The notes beneath the pieces are model-generated. The model worked only from the letters and a program-made list of their open reading frames with translations. It did not search any database and was not told the DNA's origin. Made by a program: the position numbers and the translations under genes. From NCBI GenBank assembly GCA_019316985.1, contig CP079215.1, positions 4,712,001 through 4,776,000 on the forward strand: a stretch of DNA of 64,000 nt. The letters are read 5' to 3'. This document shows positions 52,706 to 63,743 of this stretch, piece after piece (position 1 is the first letter of the stretch; every line of letters begins with the position of its first letter). The DNA comes from Paraniabella defluvii (GTDB lineage Bacteria > Bacteroidota > Bacteroidia > Chitinophagales > Chitinophagaceae).

Positions 52706-55700
52706 ATGTTTTCCAAGTTTTACAGAGCCGGCAGTCTTATACTGCTATGTCTATGCTTTTTTTTTTCGGGAAAGTGTTATATGCACAAAATCCAACAACT
52801 GTTAACTCTGTTCTGGAAGGCACAGTGGTGGATGAAATCACCGGCCTTCCACTGGAAGGAGCCAATATTATTATTGAAGGTGTAACCAATCAGACAACTA
52901 CCGATCAAAAGGGCAGGTTCGAATTAAGAACCGGTCAAAAATTCCCTTATAACATCATAGTCACTTTTGTAGGATACGAAAAGAAGTTGCAGGTAGCTAA
53001 TGGTTCGCCTGTATCGGTAAAATTAAAGCCTACTAATAACAATCTCGACGATGTAGTGGTAGTGGGGTATGGCACACAGTCGCGAAAGAACCTGGTGGGT
53101 TCTGTTGCCAAAGTCGATCCGACGGATACAAAGCTCATTCCGGAAGCCAGCTTTGACGCCCAGTTACAGGGGAAAGCTGCCGGTGTGCAAATCAATACCA
53201 ATACCGGTGTTCCGGGCTCTGACGTTTTTATCCGCGTTCGCGGGGCTACCTCCATTAATGCCTCCAACGATCCTTTATATATTATAGATGGCGTGTTTAT
53301 TAATAACTCAAGTTTACAAAATATTGCACAGGAACGCGGTACTTCACCTTTATCAGATATCAATCCTGCCGATATAGAGAGTATAGAAATCCTGAAAGAT
53401 GCTTCAGCTATCGCGATCTATGGCTCCCGTGGCGCCAATGGAGTGGTGCTGGTTTCAACCAAACGTGGTAATTATAACCAAAAAAGCCGGATTCATTTTA
53501 ACGGGTCAGAAGGTTGGGCATGGGCCCCGGCTGACCGGGTGTGGAAGACCACTACCGGACCCGAACATGCTTTATTAATCAATGAATACAACCGCAATAT
53601 GGGAACGCCCGAGCCTTTCAGGGATCCCGCTGTCATCATCAACGGCGTTGCAGGAAGAGGACTCCCGCAGAATCAGCCTACTTACGACAGGATGAGTTAC
53701 CTGAACCGCACGGCACAATTACGCAATTATGATCTGTCAATACAGGGCGGATCAGAAAAGACAAAATTTTACCTGGGAGGAGGATATACCAAACAGGAGT
53801 CGATATGGAGACCAATGTCATTTGAAAGAGGAGGTTTTAAAGTAAACATCGATCATAAGATCAATAGCAAGATAACCATCGGAACCAGTAACAGCCTGAG
53901 CAAGAGCTACCGTAACCAGGCGCGACCCGCTAACGGCGCTAATGGAACACTATTACAGGCTTCTTTAAATATCCCGACTTACCTGCCTATCTTCTCGCAG
54001 GACGGAACGCCATTAAAATGGGTGAATTTTGATAATATATCGGTACTTACCAGCACCGTTAATTTATGGTCCAATAGCTATCATTATATTGGTAATGTTT
54101 ACCTCGATTATAAAATCACACCCAGGCTTATTTTTAAATCTACATTTGGGGTTGATTACAACGACTATGAAGAAAACGAGTATTGGGATACACGTACCAT
54201 ATTGGGTAATAACGGGGACGCGGAACGCAAAGCGTAACCAAAGCAACAACCTCCATCAATGAACAAACCTTAAGTTACAATGACAAGATTGACCGGCATA
54301 GTTTCGGTATACTGGTGGGCAATACATTGCAGAATGTGGAAGTGAAGAATGTATCTGCCACCGGCACCAACTTTCCTAATAACTCTTATACGCAAATTTC
54401 TTCAGCAGCTACTCAAACTGCTTCCCAGTTCAAAAATAACAGCAACCTGGCATCCTTCTTTTCAAGGGTAGATTATAATTATGCCAATAAATATTACACC
54501 GAGTTTACGATAAGAGCAGACGGTTCCTCCAAGTTCGGTGTCAATAACCGCTGGGGTTATTTCCCGGCAGTTGGTTTTGCGTGGCGCGCCAATGAAGAAA
54601 ACTTTTTCAAAGACAATATATCAGCTATCTCCAACCTGAAATTCAGGATCAGCTATGGTACTACCGGAAACCAGAGTGGCATTAATGAATTTGCTTCTCA
54701 GGGTTTATGGACGGGCGGGTTTGGATATGCAGATGTAGCCGGTGGAACAGAGTTGCCGGGAACCGGCCCCTGCAAATAGCAAATCCTGATCTGAAATGGG
54801 AAAGCACAGACCAGTTTAGTACCGGGCTGGACATAGGGTTACTCAAAGACAGGTTAACGATAGAGTTTAATTATTATAATAAATATACAAGAGATGCGTT
54901 GTTGCTGGTAGCTACACCGGGTATTTCAGGCTTTTCTTCTTATCTCACCAACTATGGAGAGATCAGCAATAAAGGGTTTGAGCTGGCTATTAACTCTGTT
55001 AATATTAAAACGTCTAAGTTTACCTGGAATACCAACCTGAATGTAGCGCGTAATAAAAATACGATCGAGAGAATACCAGCTGATATACCTTTCGCCGGTC
55101 GTGACCTGATCCGTTTACAACAGGGTAATTCGCTTTATTCTTACTGGTTGTATAAGCAACTGGGTGTAGATCCCCAAACCGGTGATGCTATTTTTGATGA
55201 CTATAATAAAGATGGCAGAATAACTGCTGAAGACAGGCAGATCGTGGGGAGCACCTGGCCCAAACTCTTTGGTGGGCTTACCAATAGTTTTAGTTATAAA
55301 GGCATCGATCTGAATGTATTCTTTACTTTCTCTTATGGCAACTCCATCTGGAACCATAACAGGATGTTGGGTGAAACAGGCGGCACTTTGGATGCTGGGC
55401 GTGTATTGCTTGCCAGCCAGCTGGATCGCTGGACTACACCCGGCCAGATCACAGAAACACCGAGGTTAACCGCTGCCAATTATTCAAGGCAGGAGAACAG
55501 CCGTTTCTTTGAAGACGCTTCGTACTTAAGATTACGTTCTTTAACGCTCGGCTACACTTTACCCAGGTCTTTAACCGACCGCATTAATATCAGTAAGGTT
55601 AGGTTTTACTTAACCGGGAGTAATCTTTACTGTTCACAAAGTATACCGGTGCAGACCCGGAATCAAACCTGGGAACACAGAATATACAGGGGTATGATTA

Positions 55701-55755
55701 TGGCACACCTCCCCAGCCCAGGACCGTGCAGCTGGGTTTAAACGTATCCCTGTAA
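52706..55755 (+). CDS. SusC-like TonB-dependent receptor 3 (frameshifted)
   Basis: About 1,017 residues from the ATG at 52706 (MFSKFYRAGSLILLCLC); one T must be added to the T10 run near 52760 to continue into GKVLYAQ. Carboxypeptidase-regulatory domain: LEGTVVDEITGLPLEGANII, TTDQKGRFELRTG, VTFVGYEKKLQV. TonB-box-like LDDVVVVGYGTQSRKNLVGS, plug DVFIRVRGATSINASNDPLY with IESIEILKDASAIAIYGSRG. The barrel ends, after indels near 54235, 54770 and 55630, in GYDYGTPPQPRTVQLGLNVS at a natural stop. It is more like mainstream SusC than SusC-1. It heads an operon with no glycoside hydrolase, so its cargo may not be a polysaccharide. Confidence 0.92.
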
Positions 55756-55782
55756 CCCGTATTAACCACACAAACAAAAACG

Positions 55783-57155
55783 ATGAAATTTTTTACTTCT
55801 ATACTTTTTTTCTTTACCATTGGTGTTATTAGGTTCCTGCAAAAAATATCTTACTGTAGAGCCGGTAAATGCTGTATCCGATGAAACAACCATATTTGAT
55901 AAAACATCCAGCGAAACCGCACTGCGGGCCGTATACCGGCAAATGGGGAATATCGGCTACTACGGAGAAAACTATGTAACCTTTGGCTATTTCCTAGTGG
56001 TGATATCAAAAACCTGACAACGGGCGGCTCTGCGAACTTTGTAAACGTGAACTTCCGGTCGGATGATGTATTGTTCAATACAACCTGGGTGGCTATTTAC
56101 AGTGCGATCAACCGGGCCAACCATGTCATTACAAAAGTCCCTTCTGTAAATGATCCGGCGCTGACAACTGCTTAAAAAATCAGTATGTCGGCGAAGCCAA
56201 GTTCCTGAGAGCTTTAGCTTATTTCGACCTGGCGCGGGCCTGGGGAGGAGTTCAGATCGTTTTGGAGCCTACTACTTCATTACAAAACCGCCCCGCTATC
56301 AAAAGAAGTACTTTAGCGGAAACCTATGCGCAGGTATTAAAAGACCTGGAAGAGGCGGAGCCTGTATTGCCCGACGCTGTAAACCGTATCCGTGCTACCC
56401 GCAGAACCGTATGGGCTTTAAGAGCCAGGCTGCATTTGTATAAGCAAGAATGGGCACAGGCAGAAGAGTATGCAACAAAGCTGATTGATAAGACGGCGGA
56501 TTACAAACTGCTCAAACCTTACAGCACCTGGTTTGCCAATAACGTGATTGCAACCCAGGAATCTATTTTTGAACTGCAGTTCAGCCTGCAAAATCCCAAT
56601 TCTACGCGCTTGCAAATGGCCCACTCGTCTAACGGAGGCCAGTACCGGTATGCACCTAACGACCGGTTTGTACAATTGCTCAATAACCCAGCGGTTGGCG
56701 GCGGTCGTTCTGCTTTAATAGGCAGTATTACGCAAAGCGGCATTACCAACTGGTACGGCAATCTGTATTACAGGAAGGATGCTTCTGATCCTGCTTATAT
56801 TTTCAGGATTGCAGAGATGTACCTGATCAGGGCTGAGGCAAGGGCTCAGCTCAATAATTTATCGGCAACCAATGGCGCCTTGTTTGATCTGAACCAGGTG
56901 CGCGACCGGGCGGGACTTGCAGCTGCCGTTGCAACCACACCAACAGAAGTTTTACGAGCGATAGAAGAGGAAAGAAGATATGAATTTGCTTTCGAAGCCC
57001 ATCGTTGGTACGACCTGGCCAGGACCGGCCGGGCCAAGGCCGTACTGGAAGCATTGGATGCCAACGTAAAAGTAGATGATCATGAGTACCTGTTCCCGAT
57101 ACCGGTAACTCAAATTCAACTGGATCCTAACCTGGAACAAAACCCGGGCTATTAA
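55783..57155 (+). CDS. SusD-like substrate-binding lipoprotein 3 (frameshifted near start)
   Basis: About 457 residues. MKFFTSILFF is followed, after adding one base near 55815, by LPLVLLGSCKKYLTVEPVNA, a lipoprotein signal with SCKK. SusD features: SSETALRAVYRQMGNIGYYG, YVGEAKFLRALAYFDLARAW GGVQI, RTVWALRARLHLYKQEWAQA, IFRIAEMYLIRAEARAQLNN and EERRYEFAFEAHRWYDLART GRAK, ending QLDPNLEQNPGY. Breaks near 55815, 55995 and 56175. It is smaller than SusD-1 and SusD-2 and is the partner of SusC-3, 28 bases upstream. Followed 18 bases later by the DoxX-like triplet. Confidence 0.92.
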
Positions 57156-57172
57156 CTTTTAAATAAGCAAAC

Positions 57173-58498
57173 ATGAGCTTCTTAAATCTATCATCGCCGC
57201 TGCAATGGAACCATAGAAATAAGTGGGTATTACGCTTCCTCTTCCTGTTTTTTTGATACAGGTTGTACCATTGGATTATAAATTTTACCTGGATATTCTG
57301 CAATCTCCTGCAGGTGATAAAGGCTTTTATATTCTTTTCAAATTAGCCAATTACACGCCAGGTTTCGTAGCAAGGAACAGCTTTGGGAACTGGCTGATTA
57401 TTGCGGGTATTGCTTTTGCCGGCGCTTTCCTTTTGGAAAAGATAACCCGGTTTAAAAGCCTGGATTACGATAAATGGTATTATTGGCTTCGTGTATTGCT
57501 TCGTTACCGGCTGGCCGTTGCTGCCATTTCTTACGGATTGATAAAACTGTTTCCATTACAAATGCCTTATCCAAGCCTGGGTAACCTGCATACGGCTTAT
57601 GGCGACTTTCTTCCCTGGAAAATATATTTCCACACCACGGCAATAGCGCCGCCCTTTGAGATATTCCTGGGTGGAGAGAGTTACTGTCGGGCTTGTTATT
57701 ACTTTCCAGGAAGACCACCACGTTTGGTGCAGGTATTTTAGCAGGCTATTATGGAAATGTATTTGCTTCCAATATAGCCTATAGTATGGGTTATGAGGCA
57801 TATAGTTTACAGCTGACCATTTTCGCGGTTGTACTATTTGTTTATGATGCGCCGCGGCTCTACAATCTGCTGGTGGCCCGTAAATATACTATAGCCAATA
57901 GTTATCGTCCTGTTTTTAATACGAAAGAAAAATGGCTGAAAAAGATAGCCCGCCCTTTGATTGCCATTTTTATTATATGGTTGGGTGTAGCTGCGTATCA
58001 TAATTATACAACAGCTCCTTACAAATATCCCGCAGCAAAAGGTTTACCCGGAGCCTATGGGTTTTATAATGTAAGGATATTTAAATGGAATAACCAGGAG
58101 ATACCTTATTCAGCAACCGACCTTAACCGTTGGCAGAATGTGGTTTTTGAAAAATGGGCAACACTAAGTATAAAAACAGCAAAGCCTATTGTTATAGATA
58201 ATGGGTTGGGGATCAGTTTACCAATAATGATCACGAAAGAAACTTTGAGTCAGCTGGTGTGGGCGGAAGGCGTTATTTCTCCTACAGTTTGGACACCATC
58301 CATCATCAATTATCTCTTGCTAATAAAAACAAGAATCATAAGGAAGAAACATTTCAACTGACTTACCGGCTGTTGGGTAGTGACACCATCATTATAAAAG
58401 GAGTAAACCAGCAAAATGACTCCATTTATGCTGAACTGAACAAGATCAATAGAAAATACCTGTTGTTTGAAGGAAGACGTAAACCTGTTAAATTATAA
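57173..58498 (+). CDS. DoxX-like membrane protein with C-terminal soluble domain, copy 1 (frameshifted)
   Basis: About 442 residues. MSFLNLSSPLQWNHRNKWVL enters a first helix (FLFLFFLIQVVPLDYKFYL after an added T near 57255). Further helices (WLIIAGIAFAGAFLLEKI, VLLRYRLAVAAISYGLIKLF, LSGLLLLSRKTTTFGAGILA, LTIFAVVLFVYDAPRLY, IARPLIAIFIIWLGVAAY) and the pattern KLFPLQMPYP...LLLLSRKTT resemble DoxX-fold proteins. After ~residue 285 a soluble domain starts (YGFYNVRIFKWNNQEIPYSA, RWQNVVFEKWATLSIKTAKP), ending with NKNKNHKEETFQLTYRLLGS, DTIIIKG and NDSIYAELNKINRKYLLFEG. Indels near 57255, 57680 and 58240. Homologous along its length to the next two genes. Role inferred only from context. Confidence 0.6.
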
Positions 58499-58502
58499 TG
58501 CC

Positions 58503-59951
58503 ATGACTACAGGGAATGAAATCAATTACACCGGATCAGGGGTGTGGAGCCCGTCTCAAAAATTTGTATTCCGTATATGTTTTGTATTCTTTTTGATCAT
58601 GATCATTCCAACGGATGCAAAATATTACCAGAAATGGGTGACTACCGACTGGAAGCATCTGCATATCAGAGATATGGGTTCTTTAAGCGGATCGAGTTTT
58701 AAGATCATTGAAGTAGCCACCAAAAGGCCCGGGGTAATGATACCGGAGGCGCGCCGGAGAAGAAGCAGTATGATTATGTGATCTATCCTGAAACAGGAGA
58801 GTATGGCGCCTGGAGCTATATCAACTGGTTTATAGCATTGGTACTGGGAGTAGCGGGGCTTTTATATGGACATTCCTGGACCGGAAGTCCAAAAATTATA
58901 ACCAGCTCTACTATTTCCTGGAAGTGCTGGTCAGCTATGCCATGATCGTAAGGTTACAGGGACTTACTTTTTCAAAGATCTTTCCATCGCAAATGCCTGA
59001 GCTGGCGTTGACGCAGTTAAATACGCCTTTCGGGGACTTTGTAGCGCAAAAGTTGTATTGGATACAGTTTAGCTTTGTTCATAATTTTGAACGCTATGCC
59101 GGTTATGCGGAGCTGGTAATTATGTTTACGCTTTTTTCAGGCCAACCAGGGCTATAGGAGCTGCTTTAAGTATTGCCATGATTGGCGTAATCGCCCTGGC
59201 GAATCATACTTATGATGGGGAATTCACTTATTGGCATCTTTTTATATAGTAGGCGGAGCATTTGTATTATGGAGGTATTTGCCGCCTATATGGAACCTGA
59301 TCGTTCATGAAAAAAACACTGCACTTAAAATAGTCTATTATCCTTTCAGCAGGCCCTGGGAAAAATGGTTTCGGATCGCCTTTAAAAGTTTTATTTTTTT
59401 ATTCTTCTTTGTAGTAAGCGCTTACCTGCATTGGGATAATTATCGTAATGATTCGTATAAAGTTCCTCAAAATCCCGGGCTGGCTAATGCCAGGGACTTT
59501 ATACTGTTGCAGACTTTAAAGTAAATGATACGGTAGTCCCTTACTCCCCGGTAGATTCCTGCGCTGGCAGGATGTGACGCTGGAAAAATGGTCTACACTG
59601 TCTTTTACTGTTTTCAACACTTTCGATATACATGGAGAGGCTGGCCGCGGCAAGCAATATAAAGATATAGACAGAACCTATGAGTCTGCCGGCACCGGTG
59701 GTGGAAGACGACATTTTTATTATGAGATAGACAGCATTAATAAGATATTGACGCTGAAGAACAAGAATAAAGTGTACGAAAAACAGGTACTGCAACTTCA
59801 TTACGAACGTCCCAATGAAAATGAAATACTGTTGAACGGTAATAATGAATACGGGCAGCCCATATCAATGTTGTTAATAAAACGCCTAAACAATACCTGG
59901 TATACCAGGATCGTAGCCGAAAAAATACCTGGACACCCTAGCAATAACTGA
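58503..59951 (+). CDS. DoxX-like membrane protein with C-terminal soluble domain, copy 2 (frameshifted)
   Basis: About 483 residues from MTTGNEINYTGSGVWSPSQK, only four bases after copy 1. Helices FVFRICFVFFLIMIIPTDAK and VLVSYAMIVRLQGLTFSKIF lead to the shared motif IFPSQMPELALTQLNTPFGD, FVHNFERYAGYAELVIMFTL and, later, VGGAFVLWRYLPPIWNLIVH and WFRIAFKSFIFLFFFVVSAY. The C-terminal domain has VTLEKWSTLSFTVFNTFDIH, RRHFYYEIDSINKILTLKNK and NKVYEKQVLQLHYERPNENE, parallel to the other copies. Indels lie near 58745, 58880, 59155, 59225 and 59550. Same orientation and spacing as its neighbours indicates an operon and tandem duplication. Confidence 0.6.
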
Positions 59952-59952
59952 T

Positions 59953-61432
59953 ATGAAAGACGGTATATCAACGGTACAGCAGCCCATAAGCAATATTGAG
60001 CCGGCGTTTAAGAAAGCCTGGACCGGAAAACAGAAATTTGTTTTTCGTTGTGCCTTCATTTTTTTACGATCATGAGCGTACCTACCGATTATGGTTACTA
60101 CATGATGCTGCTGCATTTTGATTGGCTCAATTTAAACTACCGGCATTTGACCGAGTTGGCGGCTTTTTTAACCCGCAGTTCTTAAATGTATATTCGGAGA
60201 GTGGCTTCTTTGGTCCGGCCAGCTATATTAATTGGTTATTAGTTTTAGGAATTGCGCTTTTAGGCGCACTGGTTTGGACCTGGCTGGACAAAAAAGACCT
60301 TCTTATCATGATCTTTATTACCTGGTGATCGTTTTTGCCCGTTATCGTGTAGCCTATGCAGGCATTAGCTGGGGTATAAGAAATTGTTTGTAATGCAAAT
60401 GCCCGAACAGTTTGAGGCCATATGGAACACCAACCTGATCGATTTTTTGGTGAAAAGATTGTACTGGGAGGTGCTGGGCGTTGCGCCTGTATACGAAGTA
60501 TGGCTGGGCTTTGCCGAGTTTATAGCAGGATTTTTACTATTGTTCAGGCGTACTACGGCTATTGGTGCGGCATTGGCTTTTGTGGTATTTGGCAATATAG
60601 CCATATCCAACCATGCTTATGATATTGAGAGCATGTGCCCAGCGCTTTAATGGCGCTGTTGGCTTTATTCGTTTTATGGCAATATCTTCCCTATATTTAT
60701 CGCGTATTGATTAAAGAGGAGAATGCTCTCGTACCCGTTTATTACCCGGTATTGAATAAATGGCAGCGCTGGATACGCACGGGATTAAAACTGGTATTTA
60801 ATTTTGTTTTGGTAGCTTTATTTGCCTGGTATGAAGTAAAGGCCGTGCGAACAAACGATTTTTATAAACTGCCCAATACACCGGGATTGGCAGATGTAAG
60901 TGGTATTTACGAGGTGAGCTTATTTAAACGGAACGGGGTAGAACATCCCTATAATCCTTTAGATACAGCCAGGTGGCAGGATGTGATTTTTGAAAAATGG
61001 TCTTCGATGGGAGTGCGCTATGTAAATAAACCGCAACAGATGGCCATGTTTTCGGCAGGCAGCTATCCCAGGGTGGGAGAGCCATACGACGGAAGACTGC
61101 ATTTCGATTGGAGAGGGGATCTGAGAAGATACCATCTTGAAGCCGACGGAACATTTTCAAAAGAACCGGAATGGCCGAGGGATGTGAAAATAGACTGGGA
61201 ATTTGCAGGAATGCAGGGTAGGATATTTTATTATTATGAAGCGGACACCGTAAACCAGGTGCTTCAATTGATGAATAAGAACCGTTATCACAGGGAAGAA
61301 AAAATGGTACTGGAGTTTAGACGCCCAAATTCCAAAACCATTATATTAAAAGGAATGGATGACCGGAAAGATTCTCTTTATATCGTATTAAATAAGAGTG
61401 ATCATCAGCATCCTTTACTTAATAAAAAATAA
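59953..61432 (+). CDS. DoxX-like membrane protein with C-terminal soluble domain, copy 3 (frameshifted)
   Basis: About 493 residues; the ATG at 59953 overlaps the stop region of copy 2 closely. MKDGISTVQQPISNIEPAFK is followed by a helix FVFRCAFIFF and MSVPTDYGYYMMLLHFDWLN. The clearest DoxX-type stretch is FVMQMPEQFEAIWNTNLIDF, VAPVYEVWLGFAEFIAGFLL LFRRTTAIGAALAFVVFGNI. The soluble domain starts near residue 310 (GIYEVSLFKRNGVEHPYNPL, RWQDVIFEKWSSMGVRYVNK) and includes DWEFAGMQGRIFYYYEADTV and RYHREEKMVLEFRRPNSKTI. Indels near 60062, 60160, 60305 and 60633. DoxX relatives include thiosulfate:quinone oxidoreductase subunits; whether this clade works on sulfur compounds is unknown. Confidence 0.62.
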
Positions 61433-61466
61433 ATAGACGGAACCAGCAAACAGGTTCCGCGAAACG

Positions 61467-62719
61467 ATGAGTATGAAAAAATCAAGTGTACTTACTGAAG
61501 ATTGGTCGGCTGTTGTTATCGGCTTCTTCATTATTGTTGTTACTGTTTTCGGGCTCCGGTTGGCGGCTCCCACCTTTAAATGGGCTGATGCTCCGGGCCT
61601 GCTGTCAGGTGTGTTGTCTGCTGAGAATTTTTTGAAGATATTGATCCTGTTCTTGTTTGTATACGGTATGGCGATAGCGGGGCTGTTTTAATGGGTAAAC
61701 CGGTTAAAGGAATTGCCCGGTCCTTGCCCGTAGTCTATCTCATTACCATATTGGCATCTGTTGCGGGTGGATATGAAGGTATTAAGACCCTAAACCTCGA
61801 AACGGTGATATTCTGTTTGTTCTTAGGCCTGTTGATCCGCAACCTGGTGAAGCTACCCGAATGGTTCTATCAATCACTTTCTTCGGAGTTTTTCGTTAAA
61901 ATTGGTCTTGTCTTATTAGGGATCAGTGTTATATTTTCTGATATTCTGAAGGCCGGTTCCTGGGCCTGATCCAGTCCCTGTTGGTGGTACTATCTGTATG
62001 GTATTTCTCCTTCTGGCTTTGCAAGAAAATGAAAGTAGATAAGGAATTAAGTATGATGCTGTCCAGCGCTGTATCTATTTGCGGGGTGTCTGCAGCAATT
62101 GCAACATCCGGTGCTATTAAAGGTGATTCTAAAAAATTATCACTGGTAGTTTCCTGGTATTGATCACTGCGGTACCCATGATGATCTTTATGCCATGGAT
62201 TGCGCACCAGCTGGGCCTTAGCGAAGAAGTGACCGGCGCCTGGCTGGGGGTACCATTGATACAACGGGCGCTGTGGTGGCATCCGGCACCTTGGTAGGCG
62301 AAACAGCGTTAAAAATAAGTACGATTGTAAAGTTCTCCCAGAATGTACTGTTAGGTATTGCTGCTTTTGCTATTTCTATTTACTGGTCTTACACCAAAAA
62401 GGATGTCAGTGAGCAGGAGAAGCCCACGCTTAAAATTATATGGGAGCGCTTTCCCAAATTCGTATTGGGTTTTATACTGGTATCTGTTATTTTTTCTTTT
62501 CTTGTAAGCAGCGAGGTTACCGAAGCGGTAAAGCCACAGCTAAAAAGTATACAGGGCTTTTGGTTTGCCTTAGCTTTTACCTGCATCGGGCTTGAAACCA
62601 ATTTTAAAGATTTATTCGGGAGCCATAACCGCAAACCTTTACTGGCTTTCCTGGGTGCACAAACCTTTAATATTTTTATTACACTGGTAATAGCCTACCT
62701 GCTTTTCAGAAACGTGTAG
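61467..62719 (+). CDS. YeiH-family putative sulfate exporter (frameshifted)
   Basis: About 417 residues with ten or so membrane segments. MSMKKSSVLTEDWSAVVIGF starts the chain. After the first break near 61690 it continues MGKPVKGIARSLPVVYLITI, then NLETVIFCLFLGLLIRNLVK, VKIGLVLLGISVIFSDILKA, SICGVSAAIATSGAIKGDSK and IDTTGAVVASGTLVGETALK, which are the conserved pore-region motifs of the YeiH (UPF0324, Cons_hypoth698) family, annotated as putative sulfate exporters. The end is GFWFALAFTCIGLETNFKDL FGSHNRKPLLAFLGAQTFNI. Indels near 61690, 61965, 62158 and 62250. It starts 34 bases after the DoxX-like triplet and closes the operon, giving the strongest hint of a sulfur connection. Confidence 0.85.
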
Positions 62720-62844
62720 TAAGCATAATAATTATTACCATGTTTAGAACAGGGCTATATTAAAATAGTCAAACATCTATCAATCCTGTTGTCGGGCAAC
62801 AAAGGCTGGTTTACGTCGCCGGTTCTTCAACAGGCATATGCTCC

Positions 62845-62879
62845 TTGTTACATTTGTGCGTAAAGTAAAAATGTAACAA
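62845..62879. promoter_or_regulatory. Perfect 11-bp inverted repeat overlapping a -7 box
   Basis: TTGTTACATTT (62845-62855) and AAATGTAACAA (62869-62879) are exact inverted copies with a 13-base spacer. The left arm contains TACATTTG (62849-62856), an exact TAnnTTTG box, and the right arm ends two bases before the start codon at 62882. It could be an operator for a dimeric repressor or a 5'-end mRNA hairpin that hides the start. Confidence 0.5.
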
Positions 62880-62881
62880 TC

Positions 62882-63727
62882 ATGTATAGTCCATCAGTTA
62901 ACAAGGGCATTCGCCTGGGGATAGCTTTCTTTTTAATGATCAGTATAGGTACCGGTTGCGAACCGGACACGGAAGATCTGGATGACCCGCAAAATCCCGG
63001 TAAGACTTCGGGCTTTATTCCCGGCGGAAACAGGAAGTATATTTATAGCGTCGAAAGTGACGGAGGCGCTGGTGGTACCGTCACACAGAGCGTTACCGGT
63101 ACCAGGGATTCGTCGGGCATTACTGTTTACAACCTGAAGTCGGTAGTCGAGGCAAGCGGCGCATCGATGACCCTTAACAATAACCTGTTTGTTACAGGTG
63201 GCAAAACGTATACCGAAATAAAAGTACCGGATGCCTGGTACCAGTATGTAGCTTTATTTAACCAGATACCTAATGTTAGGGTGACAAAAGCTGTAGTGAG
63301 CGGTTACCCCGCATACCTGGTAATGGATAATGCCTTAAAAGACGGCAGTAAGATTACTATCTCTGGTCCCCAGGTGCAGGAGCAATTGATAGAATATACA
63401 AGTAATGGCAATCAGGGTTCTGTTAAGCAGGAAATAGTACATATAACGGGAACGGGCAAAGTAGAAACTATCAAAGTTCCTGCCGGTTCTTTTGTGTGCA
63501 GCCGCTTTTCGTATGAAGTGGCCACAACGATTACTACCAGGGTTGGTCAAACACAGGAAACGGCCAACGGTAATGAAAAAATAACCGTTTGGATGGCACA
63601 TGGTGTAGGTATGGTAAAGCAGGAATCCGAAGCAGCCCTGGTGTCAATTATACCATTACCTACTGGGGAGATTAAAAAGGTAGTAACCAACACCGCTTCC
63701 ACTACTACACTTCAAAATATTCAATAA
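62882..63727 (+). CDS. Hypothetical secreted lipoprotein
   Basis: An intact 281-residue protein. MYSPSVNKGIRLGIAFFLMI is followed by SIGTGCEPDTED, with a lipobox Cys near residue 26. The mature chain is beta-rich with regular alternation (GNRKYIYSVESDGGAGGTVT, KTYTEIKVPDAWYQYVALFN, GSKITISGPQVQEQLIEYTS, GKVETIKVPAGSFVCSRFSY, ITVWMAHGVGMVKQESEAAL). The order, a KVPAG-F step followed by VWMA-GVGMVK, recalls beta-barrel lipoproteins of the DUF3108 or TapB type, but I cannot assign a family. It is preceded by a perfect inverted repeat and is not part of the SusCD-3 operon by spacing (162 bases). Confidence 0.7.
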   Translation: MYSPSVNKGIRLGIAFFLMISIGTGCEPDTEDLDDPQNPGKTSGFIPGGNRKYIYSVESDGGAGGTVTQSVTGTRDSSGITVYNLKSVVEASGASMTLNNNLFVTGGKTYTEIKVPDAWYQYVALFNQIPNVRVTKAVVSGYPAYLVMDNALKDGSKITISGPQVQEQLIEYTSNGNQGSVKQEIVHITGTGKVETIKVPAGSFVCSRFSYEVATTITTRVGQTQETANGNEKITVWMAHGVGMVKQESEAALVSIIPLPTGEIKKVVTNTASTTTLQNIQ

Positions 63728-63743
63728 CCCGGCAGTTAGCGCA

